From contig NC_009485.1 of NCBI RefSeq assembly GCF_000015165.1, forward strand, positions 1,466,001 to 1,530,000: 64,000 nt of DNA. Reading direction: 5' to 3'. This document shows, piece by piece, positions 42,467 to 51,668 of the stretch. The stretch is from Bradyrhizobium sp. BTAi1. GTDB taxonomy: Bacteria; Pseudomonadota; Alphaproteobacteria; Rhizobiales; Xanthobacteraceae. Position numbers and translations under genes: made by a program. Position 1 is the first letter of the stretch; the number at the start of each line of letters is the position of its first letter. The notes below the pieces were generated by a model. It was given only the letters and a program-made list of their open reading frames with translations. It did not search any database and was not told the DNA's origin.

Positions 42467-43333
42467 GTGACTGTGTTTACCTGTGACCCGCCCGCTTTGC
42501 AGGGCAGCGTCCTGCTGCGCGAGCTGCATCAGAGGGTCGCTGGCGGGCTCGCCTCCGCCATCAACCTGGTCTCGGCTGCGGCCATCGGCGCCGAGGGGGC
42601 AGAGGCCAAGCATGCTCTAAGCGAGGTCGTCGAACTGCTGCATGGCTATGCGGACGTCCATCGGACGCTGGAGATGCCGCGCGCCGAGATGCTGATTCAC
42701 GCCGAGTCCTATATCCACGAATTGGGCTACGGCATGCGCCGTGCGCTGCTGGACCGAATGAACATTCAGCTGACATTCGCGACCCGTTCTCTGGTGCTCC
42801 AGCCCGAGCGCTGCTGGCAGCTCGGCCTGATCGTCCATGAGCTCGTGATGATCGCGGCAGAGCACGCCTGCTTCGAAGCGCGGGCCGGCCAGATAGAGGT
42901 CAGGCTGACCCGCAACGGCGCGATGGCGAACTGCGTCATCGCGGATAACGGCTGGCGTTCGGTGCGCAACGTTTCGGATCGCGAGTTTCGAACCACAAAG
43001 AATCTCGTCCGAGCTCTCGGCGGCAGCATCGAGCGGGCCTTCGGCAAGGACTTCACGTCGATGATCCTGTCGTTCCCGCTGACTGAGCGGGAGCGGGCAG
43101 TGAACTGGACGATTGCAGCGCGCCAGATGAAGCCGCGTCGTTGCACGGCAGCGATCGTTTCCAATGATACGACGCTCGCCGCGAGAGCGGCGGTCAGTCG
43201 CGGCCGTGCTGTCGCAAACGAACCGGATCAGAAACCGCCTCGCCGGCGCCAGGGCCAATTGGCTGTGTCCTGCCGCTCCGTGAATGTGCTCGGCGAGCTG
43301 TCGTCACCCAGCCATCATATGGACGCGCCATGA
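42467..43333 (+). CDS. Degenerate histidine-kinase-like protein, first gene of RND operon
   Basis: About 288 residues from a GTG at 42467 with GAGGAG upstream. A HisKA_2-like dimerisation segment (LLRELHQRVAGGLASAINLVSAAA, with a His at the usual place) is followed by an HATPase-like region (QLGLIVHELVMIAAEHACF...CVIADNGWRSVRN...LVRALGGSIERAFGKDFTSMILSFPL). The N-box has lost the Mg-binding Asn (HELVMIAAEHA), so ATP use is doubtful. The C-terminal 75 residues are basic and low-complexity. Its stop overlaps the first adaptor gene (ATGA), so it is translated with the efflux genes and may be a regulatory pseudo-kinase. Confidence 0.65.
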   Translation: MTVFTCDPPALQGSVLLRELHQRVAGGLASAINLVSAAAIGAEGAEAKHALSEVVELLHGYADVHRTLEMPRAEMLIHAESYIHELGYGMRRALLDRMNIQLTFATRSLVLQPERCWQLGLIVHELVMIAAEHACFEARAGQIEVRLTRNGAMANCVIADNGWRSVRNVSDREFRTTKNLVRALGGSIERAFGKDFTSMILSFPLTERERAVNWTIAARQMKPRRCTAAIVSNDTTLAARAAVSRGRAVANEPDQKPPRRRQGQLAVSCRSVNVLGELSSPSHHMDAP

Positions 43334-44445
43334 CATCCCACTCGTTCAATCCGCCTCAAACCGGTCGTGCGCCGAAGTTATTCGTCGCGGCCGTCGCGCT
43401 GGTCGCGGCCACGCTCAGCGGCTGCAATGACCACAGCGCATCGACAGTCACGCGCGCGGCGATCGTCCGGACCGCGCTCGTGCAGCCGCGCGACCGCCGG
43501 GCTGACATCACGCTGACCGGGGAGGTCCAGGCGCGCTTCCGAGCTGATTTGTCGTTCCGAATCAGCGGCCGCGTGCTGGCGCGCTATGCCGATGTCGGCT
43601 CCCACGTCAGGGCCGGAGAGGTGCTGGCGGTTCTTGATCCCGCCGAGCAACAGGCCGACGTCGATGCCGCGACCGCGGCGGTGACATCCGCGGAAGCTCA
43701 GCTGCGGGTGGCGATGGCTACCTTTGAGCGGCAGAGGTCGCTGATTGCAAGCGGCTTCACGACCCGCCCGGCCTACGATCAGGCGCAGGAGGGCTTGCGC
43801 TTGGCGGAAAGCACGCTGGAGGCCGCACGAGCGCAACTCGGCACCTCGAAGGAAGCGCTCGGCTACACGGCCCTGCGCGCCGAAGCCGACGGCGTCATCA
43901 CCGCACGCAACCTGGAAGCAGGCCAGGTCGTGCCGGCCGCGCAGCCCGTATTTTCGCTGGCACGAGACGGAGAGCGGGATGCGGTGTTCGACGTCTACGA
44001 ATCCGTCTTCCTTGGCCAGACCGACAGTCGCGGCGTCGCGCTGTCGCTGGTCTCCGACCCCGCGGTGACGGCGCTGGGACATGTCAGGGAAGTCTCGCCG
44101 GTCATTGACGCGAAGAGCTCAACGATCCGCGTCAAGGTATCGATCGAGAATCCATCGGCCGCGATGACGCTCGGCAGCGCTGTCGCCGGAACGGTCAAGG
44201 CGACGGCGCAGACCGAGATTGCGTTGCCGTGGAGCGCATTGATGGCGGCCGGTGAAAAGTCGGCGGTCTGGACCGTCGATCCGGCCACGCGCACGGCGTC
44301 GCTGAAACAGGTGACTGTTGGCGGCTACGAGGCGGGTGAAGTGTTGATCAAAGCGGGGCTCGAGCCCGGCGAGCGCGTCGTGATCGATGGCGGCAAGCTT
44401 CTGAGCGTAGGCCAGCTGGTGACTTATGAGGGAGACCGGTCATGA
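43330..44445 (+). CDS. RND efflux adaptor (membrane fusion protein) 1
   Basis: 371 residues. A lipoprotein signal (AVALVAATLSGCNDHS) anchors it to the inner membrane. A biotinyl-lipoyl-like half-motif (ARYADVGSHVRAGEVLAVLDPAEQQADV), an alpha-hairpin (AAVTSAEAQLRVAMATFERQRSLIASGFTTRPAYDQAQEGL), and beta-barrel and membrane-proximal domains follow. It bridges the RND pump and an outer-membrane channel. It overlaps its neighbours by 4 bases on each side. Confidence 0.9.
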   Translation: MTSHSFNPPQTGRAPKLFVAAVALVAATLSGCNDHSASTVTRAAIVRTALVQPRDRRADITLTGEVQARFRADLSFRISGRVLARYADVGSHVRAGEVLAVLDPAEQQADVDAATAAVTSAEAQLRVAMATFERQRSLIASGFTTRPAYDQAQEGLRLAESTLEAARAQLGTSKEALGYTALRAEADGVITARNLEAGQVVPAAQPVFSLARDGERDAVFDVYESVFLGQTDSRGVALSLVSDPAVTALGHVREVSPVIDAKSSTIRVKVSIENPSAAMTLGSAVAGTVKATAQTEIALPWSALMAAGEKSAVWTVDPATRTASLKQVTVGGYEAGEVLIKAGLEPGERVVIDGGKLLSVGQLVTYEGDRS

Positions 44446-45518
44446 AAATGCAGGTCACGATGATCGCCGGCGCGGTGGCGTCGACATTGCTGCTCGCCGG
44501 CTGTCAGCAGGAGACGAAGGCGCCGGAGCCTGTGCGTCCCGTCCTGTCGATGCGGCTCGAGCCAGATCGGGGAGATCGCGCGGTGGCCGTTGGCGTTATC
44601 GAGCCTCGCTACAAGACCGATATCGGTTTCCGCGTGCTAGGACGGTTGACGTCGCGCCCCGTCTATGTCGGCGACCTTGTCAGCGAAGGACAGATTGTCG
44701 GGGCGATCGATCCGACGGCTCTTGACCTCGCCGTCCGTTCAGCACGAGCGCAGCTTGCAAAAGCCCAGGCCCAGCTTGCCACTGCCCAAGCGACGGAGAA
44801 TCGGCAGCGCACGCTCATCAACAGCGATGCGACAACGAAGCAGACGCTGGACAACGCCGAGCAGGCGCGTGCCGGCGCGGAAGGCACGGTTGCGCAGGAA
44901 CAGGCAAACCTCACGAAGGCGATCGAGCAGCTCGGCTATGCCCAGATCAAGGCGGACTTCGGCGGAGTGGTCATCGCAGTCGGCGCGGAGGTCGGCCAGG
45001 TGGTCTCGCCCGGTCAAAGCGTGGTCACGGTCGCGAGGCCTGAGATTCGCGAGGCCGTCGTCGATATTGGAGAGGATTTTCCTGTGCCGCTCGAAGTCGG
45101 CTTGCCTTTCACCGTCGGCCTGCAACTCCTTCCGGATGTCCAAATCGGGGGCAGAATACGCGAGGTCGCACCGCAAGCCGATCCCGTGACGCGCCTGCGA
45201 CGAATTCGAATCGCGCTCGACAATCCGCCTGAGAGCTTCCGCCTGGGCGCGACCGTCACGGCAAAGCTCGGCAAGGACCAGAGCCCGGTGCTGCGTCTGC
45301 CCGCATCTGCGGTGCTTGCCAAGGATGGCGCGAGCTTCGTTTGGCTGGTCGATCAGCCCGCCGAAACTGTGTCGCTGCACAAGATCGATGTCATTCCCGA
45401 CCAGAGCGGATTCCGCGTCACCGCCGGAATCGCTCCCGGCGCACGCGTCGTGACCGCCGGAGTTCACAGCCTCAAGGCAGGACAGCAAATCCGTATCGCA
45501 CAGGATCAAGAGCCATGA
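44442..45518 (+). CDS. RND efflux adaptor (membrane fusion protein) 2
   Basis: 358 residues. The lipobox is TLLLAGCQQE, with lipoyl half-motif GRLTSRPVYVGDLVSEGQIVGAIDPTALDLAVRSA and hairpin QLAKAQAQLATAQATENRQRTLINSDATTKQTLDNAEQA. It is paralogous to the preceding adaptor. Having two adaptor genes before one pump is a known arrangement in some HAE1-type systems, where the adaptors form a mixed hexamer. It overlaps the pump gene by 4 bases. Confidence 0.9.
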   Translation: MKMQVTMIAGAVASTLLLAGCQQETKAPEPVRPVLSMRLEPDRGDRAVAVGVIEPRYKTDIGFRVLGRLTSRPVYVGDLVSEGQIVGAIDPTALDLAVRSARAQLAKAQAQLATAQATENRQRTLINSDATTKQTLDNAEQARAGAEGTVAQEQANLTKAIEQLGYAQIKADFGGVVIAVGAEVGQVVSPGQSVVTVARPEIREAVVDIGEDFPVPLEVGLPFTVGLQLLPDVQIGGRIREVAPQADPVTRLRRIRIALDNPPESFRLGATVTAKLGKDQSPVLRLPASAVLAKDGASFVWLVDQPAETVSLHKIDVIPDQSGFRVTAGIAPGARVVTAGVHSLKAGQQIRIAQDQEP

Positions 45519-48500
45519 AGTCTTTCAATCTTTCCGACTGGGCGCTCGGGCACCGCTCGCTCGTCTGGTATTTCATGATCGCCTTCATGGTGGCCGGCCT
45601 GTTTGCCTATCTTCAGCTCGGACGTCAGGAGGACCCGGACTTCACCATCAAGACCATGGTGATCCAGGCGCAGTGGCCAGGCGCCTCGCCCGAGGAGATG
45701 ACGCGCCAGGTCACTGACCGGATCGAGAAGAAGCTCGAAGAACTGGAGTCGCTCGACTACACGAAGAGCGTCACCGTCGCGGGCCAGACCACCGTGTTCG
45801 TCTATCTGCGCGACTCCACCAAGGCGATCGACGTGAAGCCGACCTGGGTGCGGATCCGCAACATGATTGCCGACATCAAGGGCGATTTCCCGCAAGGGGT
45901 GATCGGCCCAGGCTTCAACGATCGCTTCGGCGACGTGTTCGGGAACGTTTATGCCTTCACGAGCGATGGGCTGAGCCAGCGGCAGCTCCGCGATCAGGTC
46001 GAGGACATCCGCGCCAAGGTGCTGACCGTGCCCGCTGTCGGCAAGGTCGACATTCTCGGGGCGCAGGACGAGGTGATCTATCTTGAGTTCTCGACACGCA
46101 AGATCGCCGCCCTCGGCCTCGACGTGCACGCGATCATGAATTCGCTCCAAGGCCAGAACGCAGTCGCCCCCTCAGGGTTGTTCCAGGAAGGGCCCGAGCG
46201 GATCAGCGTCCGCGTCAACGGCCAGTTCACCTCCGAGGCCAGCCTGAAGGCGGTCAATCTTCGCATCAATGACCGCTTCTTCCCGCTGACCGATGTCGCA
46301 ACCATCACGCGGGGCTACCTCGATCCGGCCAGGACGTTGTTCAGGTACAACGGTCAGCCCGCGATCGCGCTCGCGATCGGCATGAAGTCCGGCGCAAACC
46401 TGCTGCAGTTCGGCAAGGCGCTGAAAGAACAGGTGAACAAGGTCATCGCCGACCTGCCGATCGGCATCGGTGTACATTTGGTTGCCGACCAGCCCGTTGT
46501 GGTCGAGCATGCCGTGTCGGGCTTCACGGAGGCGCTGTTCGAAGCCGTGATCATCGTGCTCGGCATCAGCTTTCTCAGCCTTGGCTTGCGCGCCGGGCTC
46601 GTGGTTGCCATCGCCATCCCCCTGGTGCTTGCGATCACGTTCGTGGTCATGGCCTATTCCGGCATCTCGTTGCAGCGCATTTCGCTCGGCGCCCTGATCA
46701 TTGCGCTCGGCCTCCTGGTCGACGACGCGATGATTGCCGTTGAAATGATGGTGGCCCGGCTCGAGATCGGCGACCCCTTGGAAAAGGCGGCGACCCACGT
46801 CTATACGTCGACCGCGTTCCCGATGCTGACGGGCACCCTCGTCACCGTGGCCGGCTTCATTCCGATCGGCCTGAACAGCAGCAACGCCGGCGAGTTCACC
46901 TTCACGCTCTTCGTGGTGATCGCGGTTTCGCTGATCGTGTCGTGGATCGTCGCTGTGCTGTTCACCCCGCTGCTCGGCGTCACTATCCTGCCATCTCAGA
47001 TGAAGGGCCATCACGAGGACAAGGGACGCTTGGCGCGGATGTTCTCGCGCCTGCTGCTCTTCTGCATGCACCACCGCTGGAGCACGATCGGTGTAACGGT
47101 CGCCGCCTTCCTGCTTGCAGTCGTCGGTCTCCAATTCGTGCAGCAGCAGTTCTTCCCTTCATCGGATCGCGCTGAGCTCGTGATTGACTGGAACCTGCCG
47201 CAGAACGCCTCGATCACCGACACCAACGCGCAGATGGCGCGCTTCGAGCGCGAACAGCTGCAGGCCAACGACTCCGTCGATCACTGGTCGACCTATGTCG
47301 GCACCGGCGCGCCGCGGTTCGTGCTCTCGTTCGATCTGCAGACCACCAACACCTGGTTCGGTCAGCAGGTCATCGTGACCAAGGGCGGCATCGCGGCGCG
47401 CGATCGTCTCAAGTCTCAGTTCGAGAACTATTTGAGGACGACGTTCCCCGGCACCGACACCTACGTGAAGTTGCTTGAGGTTGGGCCGCCGGTGGGACGC
47501 CCCGTGCAATACCGTCTCAGCGGGCCGGATATCGCCAAGGTCCGGGATCTTTCGCAGAAGCTTGCCGGCATCGTTCGGAGCAGTCCCGATCTCGGCAATG
47601 TGGTGTTCGACTGGATGGAGCCTGCCCGCGTCGTCAAGGTCGATGTCCTGCAGGACAAGGCGCGCCAACTCGGCGTAACCTCCGAAGATATCGCAACCAC
47701 GCTGAACTCGGTGTTCGAAGGCTCGCCGATCACCCAGGTGCGCGACAGCATCTATCTCGTCAATGTCATGGGACGCGCGACCGCGCCGGAGCGCGCCTCG
47801 ATTGATACGCTGCGCGATCTGCAGCTGGTCGGGCTCGGCGGTCAATCGGTCCCGCTGGGGGCGATCGCCAATTTGCGCTATGAGCTCGAACAGCCGACGA
47901 TCTGGCGGCGCGCGCGGATTCCGACGATCACTCTCAAGGCGGCCGTCGTCGGCAATGTTCAGCCGAAGACCGTCGTGGACCAGCTTGCGCCCAAAGTGGC
48001 CGAGTTCACCAAAGGGCTGCCGGCCGGGTATTCGGTGAGGATCGGCGGCTCCGTGGAGGAGAGCGCCAAAAGCCAGGCGCCGATCATCGCCGTCGTTCCG
48101 CTCATGCTGTTCGTCATGGCCACGGTGCTGATGGTACAGCTGCAGAGCTTCGCCCGCCTGTTCCTCGTGTTTGCGGTCGCGCCGCTCGCGGTCATCGGCG
48201 TGGTCATGGCCATGCTGCCGAGCGGGGCGCCGCTTGGCTTCGTTGCAATCCTCGGTGTGCTCGCTCTCATCGGCATCCTGGTCCGCAACTCCGTGATCCT
48301 GATCGTGCAGATCGAGGATCTGAAGAAGGAGGGGCGGCCGGCCTGGGAGGCCGTGGTGGAAGCGACCGAGCACCGGATGCGGCCGATTCTGCTGACCGCG
48401 GCCGCTGCGAGTCTCGCGCTCATTCCGATCGCGCGCGAGATCTTCTGGGGTCCCATGGCGTACGCCATGATGGGCGGCATCATCGTCGGAACGCTGCTGA

Positions 48501-48673
48501 CGCTGCTGTTCCTGCCAGCGCTCTATGTGGCGTGGTTCAAAATTCACCCTGATCACGGCGATGATCACGTTCGGCCGGAGACGGGGACCAAGGCTGCCGC
48601 GCACGACCCGTCTGCAGCGCAATGCCTATCCACGCATGACCTGCCAGAGCCGGTCCTCGAGCCGCAGGCCTGA
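45515..48673 (+). CDS. RND (HAE1-type) efflux pump
   Basis: 1052 residues, full length for an AcrB-like pump, starting at ATG 45515 (MKSFNLSDWALGHRSLVWYF); an upstream in-frame start lies in the adaptor gene. Twelve TM helices in two halves surround large periplasmic loops. The proton-relay aspartates D403/D404 are present in GLLVDDAMIAVEMM. It exports hydrophobic compounds or solvents using the proton gradient. No outer-membrane factor gene follows, so a TolC-like protein from elsewhere would complete the tripartite pump. Confidence 0.93.
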   Translation: MKSFNLSDWALGHRSLVWYFMIAFMVAGLFAYLQLGRQEDPDFTIKTMVIQAQWPGASPEEMTRQVTDRIEKKLEELESLDYTKSVTVAGQTTVFVYLRDSTKAIDVKPTWVRIRNMIADIKGDFPQGVIGPGFNDRFGDVFGNVYAFTSDGLSQRQLRDQVEDIRAKVLTVPAVGKVDILGAQDEVIYLEFSTRKIAALGLDVHAIMNSLQGQNAVAPSGLFQEGPERISVRVNGQFTSEASLKAVNLRINDRFFPLTDVATITRGYLDPARTLFRYNGQPAIALAIGMKSGANLLQFGKALKEQVNKVIADLPIGIGVHLVADQPVVVEHAVSGFTEALFEAVIIVLGISFLSLGLRAGLVVAIAIPLVLAITFVVMAYSGISLQRISLGALIIALGLLVDDAMIAVEMMVARLEIGDPLEKAATHVYTSTAFPMLTGTLVTVAGFIPIGLNSSNAGEFTFTLFVVIAVSLIVSWIVAVLFTPLLGVTILPSQMKGHHEDKGRLARMFSRLLLFCMHHRWSTIGVTVAAFLLAVVGLQFVQQQFFPSSDRAELVIDWNLPQNASITDTNAQMARFEREQLQANDSVDHWSTYVGTGAPRFVLSFDLQTTNTWFGQQVIVTKGGIAARDRLKSQFENYLRTTFPGTDTYVKLLEVGPPVGRPVQYRLSGPDIAKVRDLSQKLAGIVRSSPDLGNVVFDWMEPARVVKVDVLQDKARQLGVTSEDIATTLNSVFEGSPITQVRDSIYLVNVMGRATAPERASIDTLRDLQLVGLGGQSVPLGAIANLRYELEQPTIWRRARIPTITLKAAVVGNVQPKTVVDQLAPKVAEFTKGLPAGYSVRIGGSVEESAKSQAPIIAVVPLMLFVMATVLMVQLQSFARLFLVFAVAPLAVIGVVMAMLPSGAPLGFVAILGVLALIGILVRNSVILIVQIEDLKKEGRPAWEAVVEATEHRMRPILLTAAAASLALIPIAREIFWGPMAYAMMGGIIVGTLLTLLFLPALYVAWFKIHPDHGDDHVRPETGTKAAAHDPSAAQCLSTHDLPEPVLEPQA

Positions 48674-48702
48674 CATGCCGACGCGGTCTTGAGGGCGCAA
48701 CG

Positions 48703-49626
48703 ATGGATATCGTCAGTTCGCTTGCCGCCTTGGTGCGGGTTACCGAAACAGGTTCGTTCTCGGCCGTCGCGCGTGAGCGCGACGTCAGCAAGGCTGCCGT
48801 CACGCGCCAGATCGCGTTCCTTGAGGAGCATTTCGGCGTGCGTCTTCTGCATCGGACGACGCGCAAGCTCAGCCTCACCGAGGACGGTCGGACGCTGCTC
48901 GATCTGGCAAGGCCGGTGCTCGAGGGTGTCGAGACGATGGAGGCCACGCTCGGACGGCAGAGCACCTCGCCTGTCGGTCTGGTGCGGGTCGGGATCATGG
49001 TCGCGGCGAGCCATTTTCTCGCGCCGCGTCTGCCGACGCTGCTCGCAAGCAATCCGGGGCTACAGGTCGAATTGATCGTGAACGACCGCTTTGGCGACAT
49101 GATCGAAGACCGACTCGATCTCGCGATGCGGGCAGGCGAAATCACCGACGTGTCGGTCGTTGCGCGGCGGATCGGGATTGCAGCGCGCGTGGTCGTCGCA
49201 GCACCACGTTATATTGAAGCCCGCGGGCACCCCAGCACGCCCGTGGAGCTTGGACGCCACACTTGCATCGTTCACGACGTCGGGCCGGATTCGGATATGT
49301 GGACTTTTGGCGGGTCGCACGGCGCCGAGGAGGTCCGGGTGTCCGGCAGTATTCGCGCCAATGATGGTGCCGTCGTTCATTTGGCGGCGCGTGCGGGCTA
49401 CGGCATCGCGTTTCTACCGCTTGTGCAAGTGGTCGACGATCTCCGCAGCGGCGCCCTGGTTCGCGTGTTGGGCGACCGTCCGTCGCCTGGGCTGCCGTTA
49501 AGCCTCACCTACTCATCACGGCGTCATTTGGCGCCTCGTACGCGAGTGGTAATGGAATTCATCATCGAGCAGGTCCGTCAAATGCGTGGCGCGCTCGCGG
49601 CCACCTCCGATGAGAGCATCCTCTGA
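48703..49626 (+). CDS. LysR-family regulator downstream of the pump
   Basis: 307 residues with N-terminal HTH (MDIVSSLAALVRVTETGSFSAVARERDVSKAAVTRQIAFLEEHFGVRLLHRTTRKLSLTEDGR) and effector domain; it belongs to the large AaeR/DmlR-like branch. It starts 30 bases after the RND stop on the same strand, so it could be read from the same transcript and add a second regulatory input to the pump. Confidence 0.88.
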   Translation: MDIVSSLAALVRVTETGSFSAVARERDVSKAAVTRQIAFLEEHFGVRLLHRTTRKLSLTEDGRTLLDLARPVLEGVETMEATLGRQSTSPVGLVRVGIMVAASHFLAPRLPTLLASNPGLQVELIVNDRFGDMIEDRLDLAMRAGEITDVSVVARRIGIAARVVVAAPRYIEARGHPSTPVELGRHTCIVHDVGPDSDMWTFGGSHGAEEVRVSGSIRANDGAVVHLAARAGYGIAFLPLVQVVDDLRSGALVRVLGDRPSPGLPLSLTYSSRRHLAPRTRVVMEFIIEQVRQMRGALAATSDESIL

Positions 49627-49794
49627 TCTTCCTTTATCTGCCTCGCGTGTCCGCGACTCGGAGCACGCGGAGCGTCTGATCCGATTGGCACGAATTGCGC
49701 GACGGTGTTTTGCATCCCGTCTGCTTTTTCCGAAACGGGCGTTGCGTTAGCTCTCCCTTGGTTTCAGCACCGAAACCGGACCACGGAGAGAAGT

Positions 49795-50067
49795 ATGAAC
49801 AAGGTCTTCGCCAGCGGCATGATCGTCGCCGCTGCATTGGCAGCCGCAGCGCTTGTGATGCCGACCCAGCCGGCCGCAGCAAAGGAATACGAATTTTGCC
49901 GACAGGACTGGGGATCGGGCATGCGGAACTGCGCCTTCGATACGATGGAGCAGTGCGTCGCCATGATCTCGGGTCGTGGCGGAACCTGTGTCCGCAACCC
50001 CGTCGGCAACGAGCCGACCGCATCCTATGCCTACGCCTCGAAGGCGCATATGCGCTCTCACCACTGA
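49795..50067 (+). CDS. DUF3551-like small exported protein
   Basis: 90 residues from the ATG at 49795 with GGAGAGA upstream. The signal peptide is FASGMIVAAALAAAALVMPTQPAAA; the mature part EYEFCRQDWGSGMRNCAFDTMEQCVAMISGRGGTCVRNP has the Y-x-C...C-x-F-x-T-x-x-Q-C pattern of DUF3551, a family abundant in Bradyrhizobium. Function is unknown. A strong hairpin follows the stop. Confidence 0.82.
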   Translation: MNKVFASGMIVAAALAAAALVMPTQPAAAKEYEFCRQDWGSGMRNCAFDTMEQCVAMISGRGGTCVRNPVGNEPTASYAYASKAHMRSHH

Positions 50068-50081
50068 GAGCATCGAGGGCT

Positions 50082-50111
50082 TCTGGTTCTGGCGCGCCCG
50101 CCAGAACCAGA
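50082..50111 (+). terminator. Strong hairpin after the DUF3551-like gene
   Basis: TCTGGTTCTGGCG (50082-50094) and CGCCAGAACCAGA (50099-50111) make a perfect 13-bp stem with a 4-base loop, 15 bases after the stop codon. There is no T-run, so termination efficiency or an RNA-stabilising role is uncertain. Confidence 0.55.
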
Positions 50112-50631
50112 GGCGTCTGCGTCATGGGCGATCCCGTGGCTTCTGCGACCTGGTAGAAGCGAGCCGCGACGCCTCCCACGGCCGCCGAGTGTGACGCCCT
50201 TTTTGTCAGAACTTGCTCGATGCAGGGGCATGTCGAGCGTGTAGGTCTGATCGCGAGCTTCAGGCGCCGCGTCGGTCCGAGATGACGTCAAGGGAGCGAT
50301 TGCGAAACGGCGGCCGAGGCAGCTTCCTGCTTAGTCCTGCTTGGGATCTACAGCCGCTGACTGGCGGGCTCGGCAGGACTCGAACCGTCAACCAAACGGA
50401 TGAAGCAACGTTTCGGTCGTTTTTGCCCGAAGGGGCTCAGCGCCGCGTCGGATCGGTGAATTTTGTCATCCAAGCATCCTTGGGCTTCCAATGGAGCGTC
50501 TGCTCAGACCAGTAGACACGGCTGTAAAAGGGCAACGGGTCAAGATATCTGGCATTGGAAACTCTTTCGTGGCGCTGCAACTAAACCCCATGCTAAAGAA
50601 TTGCGACAGCTCACAGCGAGAGGTCGCAGGT
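50112..50631. other. Intergenic region with a tRNA-like remnant
   Basis: About 520 bases without a supported protein gene. A short antisense tRNA 3' end is listed separately at 50362-50386. The region joins two accessory blocks. Confidence 0.4.
50362..50386 (-). repeat. tRNA 3'-end fragment, minus strand
   Basis: The minus strand reads GGTTCGAGTCCTGCCGAGCC then CGCCA: the T-loop, 3' T-stem, 3' acceptor strand and CCA of a tRNA. The first 16 bases are identical to part of repeat A. The rest of the tRNA is missing, so it is probably another integration scar. Confidence 0.55.
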
Positions 50632-50823
50632 ATGAAAAAGAGCGATGTGATCTGTTCCGAGTGCGGTGCTGGATTTCGTCGTATCGAATTATGCTCCCAG
50701 ACTGGGGAAAGAGGCGAGTATCGCTGTCCGGTCTGCAACAGCTCGTTGGAGGTCTTCGACGGTAGCAAGCTGATCGTCTACCGTCTTACCATCCAACCCT
50801 GTACGAGGGCCACGCGCGATTGA
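50632..50823 (+). CDS. Small zinc-ribbon protein
   Basis: 63 residues from the ATG at 50632 (MKKSDVICSECGAGFRRIEL). Two CxxC knuckles, CSECG and CPVCN, separated by 26 residues between the second and third cysteines, form a zinc ribbon, and a YRLTIQP tail follows. It resembles small cytoplasmic zinc-finger hypotheticals found repeatedly in Bradyrhizobium, perhaps nucleic-acid binding. Weak AGGTCGCAGG lies upstream. Confidence 0.6.
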   Translation: MKKSDVICSECGAGFRRIELCSQTGERGEYRCPVCNSSLEVFDGSKLIVYRLTIQPCTRATRD

Positions 50824-50920
50824 AGCCCTTCAGCGTAGCTCTCTTTCCGTGGGGCCTGCCAACCAGCGACTCGACCCCGACATTCTGGCGGTTCGTTCGA
50901 GAGGGCTGCCAGCGGTCCAT

Positions 50921-51056
50921 TCCGACAAGGGGAAAATCCGTTGCAGGTTCAATGCATGTTTGAAGAGGCGTCTGTCGGAGGGGCCCTCGATTTATCGAGG
51001 AGATCATCTGCCTCTTAATCAGCGGGTCGCAGGTTCGAGCGCTGGTGCGCCCACCA
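50921..51056 (+). repeat. Repeat B with tRNA-Lys-like 3' end
   Basis: The direct counterpart of repeat A (34015-34160). The tRNA-like part at 50997-51056 keeps TGCCTCTTAATCAGCGGGTC and ends in CCCACCA, but its T-stem no longer pairs fully (GCAGG against GCTGG). Neither copy has a 5' acceptor strand. The two could be att scars or members of a dispersed family; about 16.9 kb separates them. Confidence 0.6.
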
Positions 51057-51668
51057 CCTTTAAGAGATTGGCCCACAAGGGCTTTTTTAAATTCATCGGC
51101 AGAACAAACCAGGTCTCGTGCGACGCTTTTAGTGGTCGTACGTCGTACGCGGTGCGACGAGTCGGATAATTCGACAGCCTTGTTCACCGGGCGCGGGCGA
51201 TTGTCGATGGCTACGCCCTCGTGTTCACGGATGCCGGAGCGCTCGGCTCGTTCTAAGAATGAATCGAAAGACAGAGCGCTCCGCGGGCGCGCTGCGCGAC
51301 CTTGGCTTCACGGGCCTAGCTAGGGCTGAAGTCCAACCATCGCTGAAACAGGCCAGCCAAATGTGTCGCGGCTCCGATGTTGGGCGCCGGTTGGGGGGCA
51401 AAAGCCGCGCCGATTCACAAGCCACGCAGGGCGGATCGTGGCGGACCGCATACAGACATTCATCGAGGCTCGAGCCTGAGCCGCAAGGCCGTAGCCGATG
51501 GTGGACTTTGTCATCCAGTCGAGCTTTACCATCGAGGCTGACGGTCTTTTTTGATAATAGTGGGTTTAGCGATGTAGCGGACCCCCGCGCTGCGTTTCCA
51601 ACGGCAACCTACGACTTCCTGCTAAGTCGCGCGGTTCTGCAGGGGTGCTCCATATAGCGGGCCAATCG
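51057..51668. other. Intergenic region downstream of the N-ATPase operon
   Basis: About 610 bases with no supported gene. Codon-like structure is absent and no terminator with a T-run was found after atpG. Confidence 0.45.
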
